Positions 29,994-36,339 of a DNA stretch of 64,000 nucleotides are shown piece after piece. The notes beneath the pieces are model-generated. The model was not told where the DNA came from and did no database searches. It was given only the letters and a program-made list of their open reading frames with translations. This stretch comes from JANQOH01 sp965242575 (GTDB lineage: Bacteria > Pseudomonadota > Alphaproteobacteria > UBA7887), in contig OZ251461.1 of NCBI GenBank assembly GCA_965242575.1, positions 1,364,001 through 1,428,000 on the forward strand, read 5' to 3'. A program made the position numbers and the translations under genes. Position 1 is the first letter of the stretch. Each line of letters starts with the position of its first letter.

Positions 29994-31421
29994 ATGAACA
30001 TCGCAATCGCGCGAGGCGCCGGGGCGCTCGTCGCCGGGAGCCTCATGGCGGCGGCGGTCGCGGCGCCGCCGGCGGCGGCGCAGGAGGACCTCGCCGACAG
30101 GGTCCTGGAGTTGGAGCAGGAGCTCCTGCTCCTGCGCCGCCAGCTCGAATCGCAGATCGAGGGCAACATGGAGGCGGCGAACGCCGCCGCCGAGGCCGCC
30201 CGGGCGGCCGGCGAAGCCGCCGCGGGCGCCGAAGACGGCGGGCCGGCCGTCAAGATGAAAGGGCCGGCCCCGACCTTCGCCTCCGAGGACGGCGAGTTCA
30301 CCATGTCGGTGACGGGCCGCGTGCATTGGGACGTCGGCTTCTACGACGAGGCCGAGGGGCAGGACCTCAACGACGGGTCGAACCTGCGCCGCGCCCGGCT
30401 CGGCGTGAAGGGCAGGATCATGAAGGCGTGGGGGTACAACATCGTCCTCGACGGCGGCGATTCGGCGGCCGACGACGTCGACATCGACACCGCCTTCGTC
30501 ACCTACAAGGGGCTGAAGCCGGTCACGCTCACCCTGGGCCAGCACAAGGCGCCGCTGACGCTGGAGGACCGGACGAGCTCGAACGACATTCCGTTCATCG
30601 AGCGCAGCCTGGGCACCAACATGTTCGTCGGCCCCGCCGGCGGCAAGCGGTTCGGAATCAGCGCCGTCGGCAACACCGACATGCTTTGGGCCGGCGCCGG
30701 CGTGTTCGGCGAGAAGCTCGGCGTGGACGCGAGCGGCGGAGCCGACGAGCAGTGGTCGTTCGCCGGGCGCCTCGCGGTCGCGCCGGTGAACGAGAAGACC
30801 CACGGCGTGCATCTCGGCGCCAGCGGCTGGCTCGTTCCCGAACCTACCGAGACCGTGCCGTCTCCCGACGCCGAGGACATCTACGAGAGCGGCAAATGCC
30901 GCTTCCGGGACCGGCCCGAATTCCGCGTCGACGACAGCCGCCACATCGACACCGGCGGCGACGTGACCGCCGAGAACTGCTACGGCGTCGGCGGCGAGTT
31001 CGCGGCGTGGTACAAGCCGTTCTGGGTGGCCAGCGAGCTCCACCGCTTCGGCTTCGACCAAATCGACGGCGGCGCGGCGACGGAGCGGAGTTTCGACGCG
31101 CTCTACCTCCAGGCCGGCTGGGTGCTGACCGGCGAGGGACGCCCCTACAGCATGAAGAAGGCGGCGTGGAGCGGCGTCAAGCCGGCGAACCCGGTCGGCG
31201 CCGAGGGCGGCATGGGCGCGGTCGAGCTGCTCGGCCGCTACAGCCACGTCGACCTCGCCGACATCGACCGCGGCGAGCAGACCAACTACACGCTCGGCGT
31301 CAACTGGTGGTTGAACGACTGGGTGGCGCTCAAGTTCAATTACATCTCCGCCTCGGTGGAGACGGGCGGCGAGGAGACCGAGTTCGACATCTTCGGCCTC
31401 CGCACGCAGGTGAAGTGGTAG
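29994..31421 (+). CDS. OprO/OprP-type outer-membrane porin with N-terminal coiled coil
   Basis: About 475 residues. The signal peptide (ALVAGSLMAAAVAAPPAAAQ) is followed by a coiled coil (DRVLELEQELLLLRRQLESQIE), then a beta-barrel beginning FTMSVTGRVHWDVGFYDEA. Landmarks of the phosphate-selective porin family are NLRRARLGVKGRIMKAWGYNIVLD, VTLTLGQHKAPLTLEDRTSSND, PFIERSL and the final strands ending in QVKW. The C-terminal aromatic residue is the usual assembly signal. AAAGG lies about 10 nt before this ATG; ATG 29985 is an in-frame alternative. Which anion it passes cannot be read from sequence. A strong terminator follows. Confidence 0.88.
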   Translation: MNIAIARGAGALVAGSLMAAAVAAPPAAAQEDLADRVLELEQELLLLRRQLESQIEGNMEAANAAAEAARAAGEAAAGAEDGGPAVKMKGPAPTFASEDGEFTMSVTGRVHWDVGFYDEAEGQDLNDGSNLRRARLGVKGRIMKAWGYNIVLDGGDSAADDVDIDTAFVTYKGLKPVTLTLGQHKAPLTLEDRTSSNDIPFIERSLGTNMFVGPAGGKRFGISAVGNTDMLWAGAGVFGEKLGVDASGGADEQWSFAGRLAVAPVNEKTHGVHLGASGWLVPEPTETVPSPDAEDIYESGKCRFRDRPEFRVDDSRHIDTGGDVTAENCYGVGGEFAAWYKPFWVASELHRFGFDQIDGGAATERSFDALYLQAGWVLTGEGRPYSMKKAAWSGVKPANPVGAEGGMGAVELLGRYSHVDLADIDRGEQTNYTLGVNWWLNDWVALKFNYISASVETGGEETEFDIFGLRTQVKW

Positions 31422-31456
31422 GCGCCGGGCCTTCCGCCTGACGGACGCGACTCGCG

Positions 31457-31489
31457 GGCCGGCGGCTCCTTCGGGAGCCGCCGGCCTTT
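31457..31489 (+). terminator. Strong rho-independent terminator with UUCG tetraloop
   Basis: A perfect 13-bp stem GGCCGGCGGCTCC (31457-31469) / GGAGCCGCCGGCC (31474-31486) closed by a TTCG loop and followed by TTTC. It separates the porin from the RiPP-precursor region. Confidence 0.92.
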
Positions 31490-31681
31490 CCGTCTTCCAC
31501 GCCGGAGGGGGGGGGGAGGGGCCGCCGCCTGTCCGCCCCACCGAAGATATTAACGGCCGGCGGAGAGCGTGGCGTACGGACCGTGCGAGCCCCAGTCGGC
31601 CCTCTGGGCGCTTACCCAGCCCGACGTATGTTCGGCGGGGAAGATTGTGGCCCCGCCCGCCTCGCGCCGGGCGGGAAGGGC
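31490..31681. other. Intergenic stretch before the RiPP promoter
   Basis: No gene is visible. It includes a run of ten G at 31507-31516 and a GC-rich stretch ending in CCGCCCGCCTCGCGCCGGGCGGG, a potential hairpin just before the promoter. Confidence 0.4.
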
Positions 31682-31710
31682 TTGACAATCGCGTTGTCCC
31701 GTGCTATGAG
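31682..31710 (+). promoter_or_regulatory. Near-consensus sigma-70 promoter for the RiPP-precursor operon
   Basis: TTGACA (31682-31687), a 17-nt spacer, then TATGAG (31705-31710). The expected transcription start, about seven bases on, falls near 31717, a few bases before the 13-bp tandem array. It is the best promoter match I see in the window. Confidence 0.75.
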
Positions 31711-31723
31711 CCTTGACTGAAAT

Positions 31724-31916
31724 ATGGGCGCTCCGATGGGGCGCTCCGATGGGGCGCTCCGATGGGGCGCTCCGATGGGGCGCTCCGATGGGGCGCTCCG
31801 ATGGGGCGCTCCGATGGGGCGCTCCGATGGGGCGCTCCGATGGGGCGCTCCGATGGGGCGCTCCGATGGGGCGCTCCGATGGGGCGCTCCGATGGGGCGC
31901 TCCGATGGGGCGCTCT
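31724..31916 (+). repeat. 13-bp tandem repeat, 14 units plus a degenerate first unit
   Basis: The unit GATGGGGCGCTCC repeats head-to-tail from 31735 to 31916: 14 units, 13 of them identical, the last ending in T. A shortened copy ATGGGCGCTCC (31724-31734) precedes them. The array fills most of the predicted 5-prime leader between promoter and first RiPP gene. No frame on either strand has a stop within the unit, and each unit carries ATG. Near-perfect identity indicates recent expansion or ongoing homogenisation by slippage. Confidence 0.95.
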
Positions 31917-31937
31917 CGCAAGTCGGGAGCGTTCATC

Positions 31938-32339
31938 ATGAAAACCGATCTCGGGTCCAAAGCTAAGGATCCGCCCCCGCGCGGCGCAGCCGGCGCGGAC
32001 TTCTCCCCTGCGTCGATCGCGTCCATCGGGCGCAAACTCGGCGAGGACTCCGACCTCCGCCGCGACATCCAGGCCGACCCGCGCGCCGCCTTCGCCGAAC
32101 GGGGCGTCGACCTCCCGCCCGGAGTCGAACTGCGCGTCGCGGCGAACACCGACGACACCTTCCACCTCGTGTTCCCGGCCGACCCGAACCAGGCGCTGGA
32201 GGACGAGACGCTGGGCGCGGTCTCCGGCGGGCGGGCGAGCACGGCGGGCTCCGTCGGCAGCCTCGGCACCGCGAGCAGTGCGCCGTCGTGTTGGGGAACG
32301 GCCAGTTCCGCCAGCACCATCGGCTCCATCGCCAGTTAG
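31938..32339 (+). CDS. NHLP-leader RiPP precursor peptide 1
   Basis: 133 residues. The leader carries the nitrile-hydratase-like pattern: LRRDIQADPRAAFAERGVDL, PPGVELRVAANTDDTFHLVF, PADPNQALEDETLGAVSGG, ending in a double-Gly cleavage site near residue 98. The core (about 35 residues) starts RASTAGSVGSLGTASS, has one Cys and one Trp (SCWG) and is otherwise Ser/Ala/Thr/Gly/Ile. The ATG at 31938 has GGGAGC at good spacing, after the repeat array. Upstream in-frame codons in the array could extend the protein, but the nearest normal ribosome site favours 31938. NHLP leaders guide proteusin and other RiPP enzymes; none is visible here, so the modification is unknown. Confidence 0.85.
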   Translation: MKTDLGSKAKDPPPRGAAGADFSPASIASIGRKLGEDSDLRRDIQADPRAAFAERGVDLPPGVELRVAANTDDTFHLVFPADPNQALEDETLGAVSGGRASTAGSVGSLGTASSAPSCWGTASSASTIGSIAS

Positions 32340-32349
32340 GAGGCGCGCA

Positions 32350-32763
32350 ATGTCGTCTGTTTCCCAATGGCCGGCGCCGGGGTCCGCGGCGGACTCCGAG
32401 TCCGCCCCCGCATGGCTGGCCTTCCAGGACGCCGCGCGGCGCTACCGCGAGGACGAGGCGTGGCGGGCGCGGATCGACGACGGCGAGGCCGAGGCGGTCT
32501 CCGCGCTGATGCGCGACGTCGACCTGAAACCCGCCCCCGGCGCGACCGTCCGCGTCAAGGCCAACGACGCGGCGACGTTCCACGTCGTCCTGCCGCCGGA
32601 CCCGAACAAGGCGCTGGCGGACGAATCCCTCTCCGGGGTCGCCGGCGGCGCCAGGGCCAGCACCATGGCCAGCCTGGGGACGGCCGCCACCTTCGGATGC
32701 TCGTGCGGGCCCTCCACCCTCAGCAGCGCGGGCAGCGCCAGCACCGCCGCGCCCAACCCGTAG
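32350..32763 (+). CDS. NHLP-leader RiPP precursor peptide 2
   Basis: 137 residues, beginning 10 nt after the previous stop with AGGAGG placed across the junction. The leader has AWLAFQDAARRYREDEAWRA, then VRVKANDAATFHVVLPPDPN and KALADESLSGVAGG. The core after the double Gly reads ARASTMASLGTAATFGCSCG and continues with Ser/Ala/Thr, with two Cys spaced C-S-C. It shares the R-A-S-T and S-L-G-T-A words with precursor 1 and a S-A-S-T-A tail with precursor 3, so the three are divergent paralogues. Confidence 0.83.
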   Translation: MSSVSQWPAPGSAADSESAPAWLAFQDAARRYREDEAWRARIDDGEAEAVSALMRDVDLKPAPGATVRVKANDAATFHVVLPPDPNKALADESLSGVAGGARASTMASLGTAATFGCSCGPSTLSSAGSASTAAPNP

Positions 32764-32824
32764 AACGCCGCGCCGCGAACCGCTCCGGCGGCGCGCGCGG
32801 AGGAATGGAAGAAGGAGAAACATC

Positions 32825-33253
32825 ATGCGGCAGGACCGGTCGCGAGAGACGACGCCCATCGACGAATACGACGATTTCTACACGCGGGTGGGGCTGCTCA
32901 CCCAACGTTGCCGCGGCGACGCCGCGCTGCGGGAGCGCCTCGCCGGCGACGGGGGACAGGGCGAATTGCGGAGACTGGGGATCGAACCCTCCCTCCCCGA
33001 CATGGAGATGCGCATCGTCGCCGACACCCAAGACACGACGCATCTGGTGTTCCCGCCGGACCCGGACGCGGTGCTGAGCGACGACGCGCTGCTCCAGGTG
33101 TCCGGGGGGTCGACGGCGAGTTCGGCGTTGAGCTTCGGTTCGGCCTCGAGTTTCGCGTGCTCCACCGCCCCATCCTCGGTGAGCTCGGGGAGCAGCGCCA
33201 GCACCGCCGGAAGCGTGGACACGAACCCCGGCGGCGGCATCAACCGGAGTTAG
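32825..33253 (+). CDS. NHLP-leader RiPP precursor peptide 3
   Basis: 142 residues with AAGGAG before the ATG. The leader includes FYTRVGLLTQRCRGDAALRE, LRRLGIEPSLPDMEMRIVAD, TQDTTHLVFPPDPDAVLSDD and ALLQVSGG. The core is the longest of the three: it starts STASSALSFGSASSFACSTA, is mostly Ser/Ala/Gly/Thr, has a single Cys and ends NPGGGINRS. Leader helix, beta segment and G-G site align with the other two. It is the last gene of the set; a gap of about 370 nt follows. Confidence 0.83.
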   Translation: MRQDRSRETTPIDEYDDFYTRVGLLTQRCRGDAALRERLAGDGGQGELRRLGIEPSLPDMEMRIVADTQDTTHLVFPPDPDAVLSDDALLQVSGGSTASSALSFGSASSFACSTAPSSVSSGSSASTAGSVDTNPGGGINRS

Positions 33254-33624
33254 CCCGGATTCCGTTACCGAAAGCGCGGTCCGGGGAACGACGGCGCCGG
33301 CGTCGACCGCATGGCCGGCCGCGCCGGCGCGTCCCGGTCGCGGTCCGCGCGGATCGTCTCGCCGCCGTCGCCGCAACGCCCCGGCCCGCGCGGCGAAATC
33401 CTCCTGCGCTCCGAACGGCGCATTCCGCTCCGCCGGTCGCGCCATGGCCCGCGCGCTGAAGCGCCTTCGCCACCATCGCCTGTAGCCGCGTCGCGCGCCT
33501 CCGGCAAGGATCGACCGCGGCCCCGCGTCGGGGCGGGTTGAAACGGCGGCGCGTATGGCGATATAGGCGAACGGAATGCGGCGCCGCGCCGACGCGCGCG
33601 CCGGGAAACGGTGGGAGAAGGACG
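33254..33624. other. Intergenic stretch after the RiPP precursors
   Basis: No gene recognised. CCCGGA ... TCCGGG just after the stop could form a short hairpin without a T-run. The end of the stretch holds GGGAGAAGGA, the ribosome site of the next gene. Confidence 0.4.
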
Positions 33625-34725
33625 ATGGAGAAGCGCGTACTCGCGGCCGCCGCGGCGGTCCTGGCGAGCGCCGCCGGCGGAGCGAACGCCGAGATACTGA
33701 TCGGCGCCGCCGGGTCGATAACCGGCCAATACGCCATCTTCGGCGAACAGCTGACGCGCGGGGCGCGGATGGCGGTCGATGACATCAACGCCGCCGGCGG
33801 AGTCCTCGGCCAGCAGCTCGTGCTGGAGGAGGGCGACGACTCCTGCGAGGCCAAGCAGGCCGTGGCCGTCGCCAACCAGATGGTCAACAAGGGCGTCGCC
33901 TTCGTCGCCGGGCACTTCTGCTCCAGCACCTCCATTCCGGCCTCCGAGGTCTATAACGAGGAGGGCGTGCTGCAGATCTCGCCCGCCTCCACCAACCCGC
34001 TGCTCACCGAGCAGGGCTTCGACAACGTGTTCCGCACCTGCGGGCGCGACGACCAGCAGGGCGCCGTCGCCGGCGCCTTCATGGCGGAGAACTTCGCGGA
34101 CGCGCGCATCGCCGTCCTTCACGACAAGACCGCCTACGGCAAGGGCCTCGCCGACGAGACGCTGAAGGCGCTCAACGCCGCCGGCGTCGGGGAGGCGCTC
34201 TACGACGCCTACACGGCGGGCGAGAAGGACTATTCCGCGCTGGTCAGCAAGCTCAAGTCCGAGGAGATCGACGTCATCTATCTCGGCGGCTACCACACCG
34301 AGGCCGGACTGATCCTCCGCCAGGCCCGCCAGCAGGGCCTCGACGCCCTGATGGTGTCGGGCGACGCCCTGGTCACCGAGGAGTTCTGGCAGATCACCGG
34401 CGAGGCGGGCGAGGGCACGCTGTTCTCGTTCTCCCCGGACCCGACGAAGAACGCGGCCGCCGCCGGGGTGGTCGCGCGCTTCCTCGAACAGGGCTACAAG
34501 CCGGAGGGCTATACGCTCTACACCTACGCGGCGATCCAGGTCTTCGCCCAGGCCGCCGAGGCGGCCGGGAGCACCGACGTCGACGCGCTGGTCGAGCAGA
34601 TGCGGAGCCTCACCTTCAGCACCGTGCTCGGCGACCTGTCGTTCGACGGCAAGGGCGACGTGGCCCTGCCCGGCTACGTCTTCTACGAGTGGAGCGGCGG
34701 CGCCTACGACTACACCGACATGTAG
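33625..34725 (+). CDS. LivJ/LivK-type branched-chain amino-acid ABC transporter binding protein
   Basis: 366 residues with a signal peptide (LAAAAAVLASAAGGANA). The mature part begins ILIGAAGSITGQYAIFGEQLTRGARMAVDDINAAGG, the classic start of the type I binding-protein fold. Further on come VAFVAGHFCSSTSIPASEVYNEEGV, RIAVLHDKTAYGKGLADET and IDVIYLGGYHTEAGLILRQA. Family members deliver Leu/Ile/Val or related ligands to LivHMGF. No transporter genes are adjacent, so this is an orphan or works with a permease elsewhere. The ligand cannot be assigned. Confidence 0.9.
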   Translation: MEKRVLAAAAAVLASAAGGANAEILIGAAGSITGQYAIFGEQLTRGARMAVDDINAAGGVLGQQLVLEEGDDSCEAKQAVAVANQMVNKGVAFVAGHFCSSTSIPASEVYNEEGVLQISPASTNPLLTEQGFDNVFRTCGRDDQQGAVAGAFMAENFADARIAVLHDKTAYGKGLADETLKALNAAGVGEALYDAYTAGEKDYSALVSKLKSEEIDVIYLGGYHTEAGLILRQARQQGLDALMVSGDALVTEEFWQITGEAGEGTLFSFSPDPTKNAAAAGVVARFLEQGYKPEGYTLYTYAAIQVFAQAAEAAGSTDVDALVEQMRSLTFSTVLGDLSFDGKGDVALPGYVFYEWSGGAYDYTDM

Positions 34726-34780
34726 CGGCGCGCAGCCGGGCGGGCCGGCGCGCCCGTCCGGCGCCGCCCGTTCGCGCGCC

Positions 34781-36031
34781 ATGCGCGGCATCCTCCTCGC
34801 TCCGGTCGCCGCCGCCTGCCTCGTCTGGCCAGCGGCGGCGCCGGCGGTGGACGCGCTCGCGGCCGCGCTGTCCGCGCCCGACGCGGCGGCGCGGGCGGAG
34901 GCGGCGTGGGCGCTCGGCGACATGGGCCACGAGGCCAGGGACGCCGTGCCGGCGCTGGCCCGGGCGGCGGCGGACCCGGAAGCCGAGGTCCGCGTCGCCG
35001 CGGTCGCGGCGCTGGAGCGCGTCGCCGCCTTCGCCAACGTCACCGTGCCCGCCGTGCTGGCCGCGCTGCGCGACCCGGACGCGGCGGTGCGCTACGCGGC
35101 GGCGGGCGCGCTGGGCCAGTTCTCGCTCAAGGCCGGGGTCATCGTCCCCGCGCTGGTGGAGAGTCTGGGCGACCCCGCGCCGGAGGTCGCCGCCGCCGCC
35201 GCCAACGGCCTGGCCCGCATGGGCGCGGGCGCGGTGCGGCCGCTCATGGCGGCGTTGGGCGACGGCTCCGCCGCGGTGCGCGCGGCGGCGGCGGGGGCGC
35301 TCGGCGGCGTCCGCGTGCGCGCCCGCCCGGCGCTGCCGGCGCTGGTCGAGGCGGCCATCGACCGCGACCCGGCGGTGCGCGAGGCCGCCGTCCGCGCCAT
35401 CGGCCTGGTCGCCTCGGCGGAGGAAGCCACCCGGCGCCACGATTCGACGACCGAATTCGCCGAGTCGGGCCAGTTCCCGCGCGCCAATTGGGCCGCGGCG
35501 CGCATGGCGCGGGTGAGCACCGCGCGCCGCGAGGCGGCCGCGCTGGTCCTGGAGCCGCTGCTCGAGGCGCTGGAGGACCGCAGCGAGGGCGTCCGCTACG
35601 CCGCCGCCCGGGCGCTCGGCGATATCGGCGTCGCCGCGCACGCCGCCGCTCCGGCGCTCGCGGAGCTGGCCGGGGATTCGTCGCCCCGGGTCCGGCGCGG
35701 CGCCGCGCGCGCGCTCGGCGCCGTCGCCGCGCCCGCGGAGGCCGCCGCGCCGCTCGCCGCGCTGCTGGCCGACGACGAGATCACGGTGCGCTGGGCGGCG
35801 GCGCGCGCGCTCGCGGGTTTCGGCGACTCCGGCCGCGCCGCGCTCGCCGCCGCGCTGGCCGATGGCGGCCCGGCCGCCCGCGCCGCCGCCGCCGTCGGCC
35901 TGGGCGAGACCGCCGGCGACCCCGCCCGGGCCCGCGCGCTGCTCGAGGCCGCGCGGAGCGACGCCGATGACGGGGTGCGCGCCGCCGCCGAGGCGGCGCT
36001 GGTCCGCATCGCCGCCGCCGCGGGGCGCTAG
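34781..36031 (+). CDS. Exported HEAT/PBS-lyase-type repeat protein
   Basis: 416 residues with a short signal peptide (LLAPVAAACLVWPAAAPA). Around ten helical repeats of about 30-35 residues follow, each with the pattern D-P-x-x-x-V-R-x-A-A-x-x-A-L-G, for example DPEAEVRVAAVAALERVA, DPDAAVRYAAAGALGQFS and DEITVRWAAARALAGFG. An insertion of about 55 residues interrupts the array near residue 210 (RRHDSTTEFAESGQFPRAN). HEAT arrays are protein-binding scaffolds. Its position between a binding protein and the autotransporter-like gene suggests an envelope role. Confidence 0.78.
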   Translation: MRGILLAPVAAACLVWPAAAPAVDALAAALSAPDAAARAEAAWALGDMGHEARDAVPALARAAADPEAEVRVAAVAALERVAAFANVTVPAVLAALRDPDAAVRYAAAGALGQFSLKAGVIVPALVESLGDPAPEVAAAAANGLARMGAGAVRPLMAALGDGSAAVRAAAAGALGGVRVRARPALPALVEAAIDRDPAVREAAVRAIGLVASAEEATRRHDSTTEFAESGQFPRANWAAARMARVSTARREAAALVLEPLLEALEDRSEGVRYAAARALGDIGVAAHAAAPALAELAGDSSPRVRRGAARALGAVAAPAEAAAPLAALLADDEITVRWAAARALAGFGDSGRAALAAALADGGPAARAAAAVGLGETAGDPARARALLEAARSDADDGVRAAAEAALVRIAAAAGR

Positions 36032-36209
36032 GGCGCACGTCCCCGCTCCCCCGGGACGCGGGAAGCGGCTGCCGTCTTTTGGCGGCCGGGGCCGCGATCC
36101 CCGGCGGGAGCGCTGGCGTTGCGGGGCGCTCCGCCGCCCGGATCCGGCGCGTCGAGGCCGGTGAAACGTCCGGCGCGAAAAAATTTTCCCCATCCGCGAA
36201 AAAATCTCT
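36032..36209. other. Leader region upstream of the autotransporter-like gene
   Basis: No separate gene. The DNA changes here from GC-rich to a stretch with AAAAAATTTTCCCC and GAAAAAATCTC, markedly AT-richer than its surroundings, just before the promoter at 36210. Confidence 0.45.
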
Positions 36210-36238
36210 TCACATCGCGGCAAGGGCGCGTTACGCTG
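36210..36238 (+). promoter_or_regulatory. Sigma-70-like promoter upstream of the 15-bp array
   Basis: TTCACA (36210-36215), 17-nt spacer, TACGCT (36233-36238), with A-rich DNA upstream. The predicted start near 36245 lies about five bases before the first 15-bp repeat. This geometry mirrors that of the 13-bp array at 31724. Confidence 0.5.
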
Positions 36239-36249
36239 GTTCGCAACAA

Positions 36250-36339
36250 CCCTCGGGGGACCAACCCTCGGGGGACCAACCCTCGGGGGACCAACCCTCG
36301 GGGGACCAACCCTCGGGGGACCAACCCTCGGGGGACCTA
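36250..36339 (+). repeat. 15-bp tandem repeat, six units, abutting a start codon
   Basis: CCCTCGGGGGACCAA is repeated six times without interruption; only the last unit differs (ends CCTA). The ATG ATG of the next gene begins at the very next base, so the purine-rich GGGGGA inside the last unit is the only Shine-Dalgarno candidate. The array forms essentially the entire predicted leader. The unit is a multiple of three. Confidence 0.95.

Noticed and set aside
31724..31916. CRISPR array
   Set aside because: Repeats are directly adjacent with no spacers; this is a simple tandem array.
31713..31937. N-terminal extension of RiPP precursor 1 through the repeats
   Set aside because: The ATG at 31713 lies at or before the predicted transcription start, and a good ribosome site precedes the ATG at 31938. 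Kept only as an alternative.
36079..36339. In-frame extension giving Q-P-S-G-D repeats before the autotransporter-like protein
   Set aside because: It would start upstream of the predicted promoter and place the signal peptide about 90 residues inside the protein.
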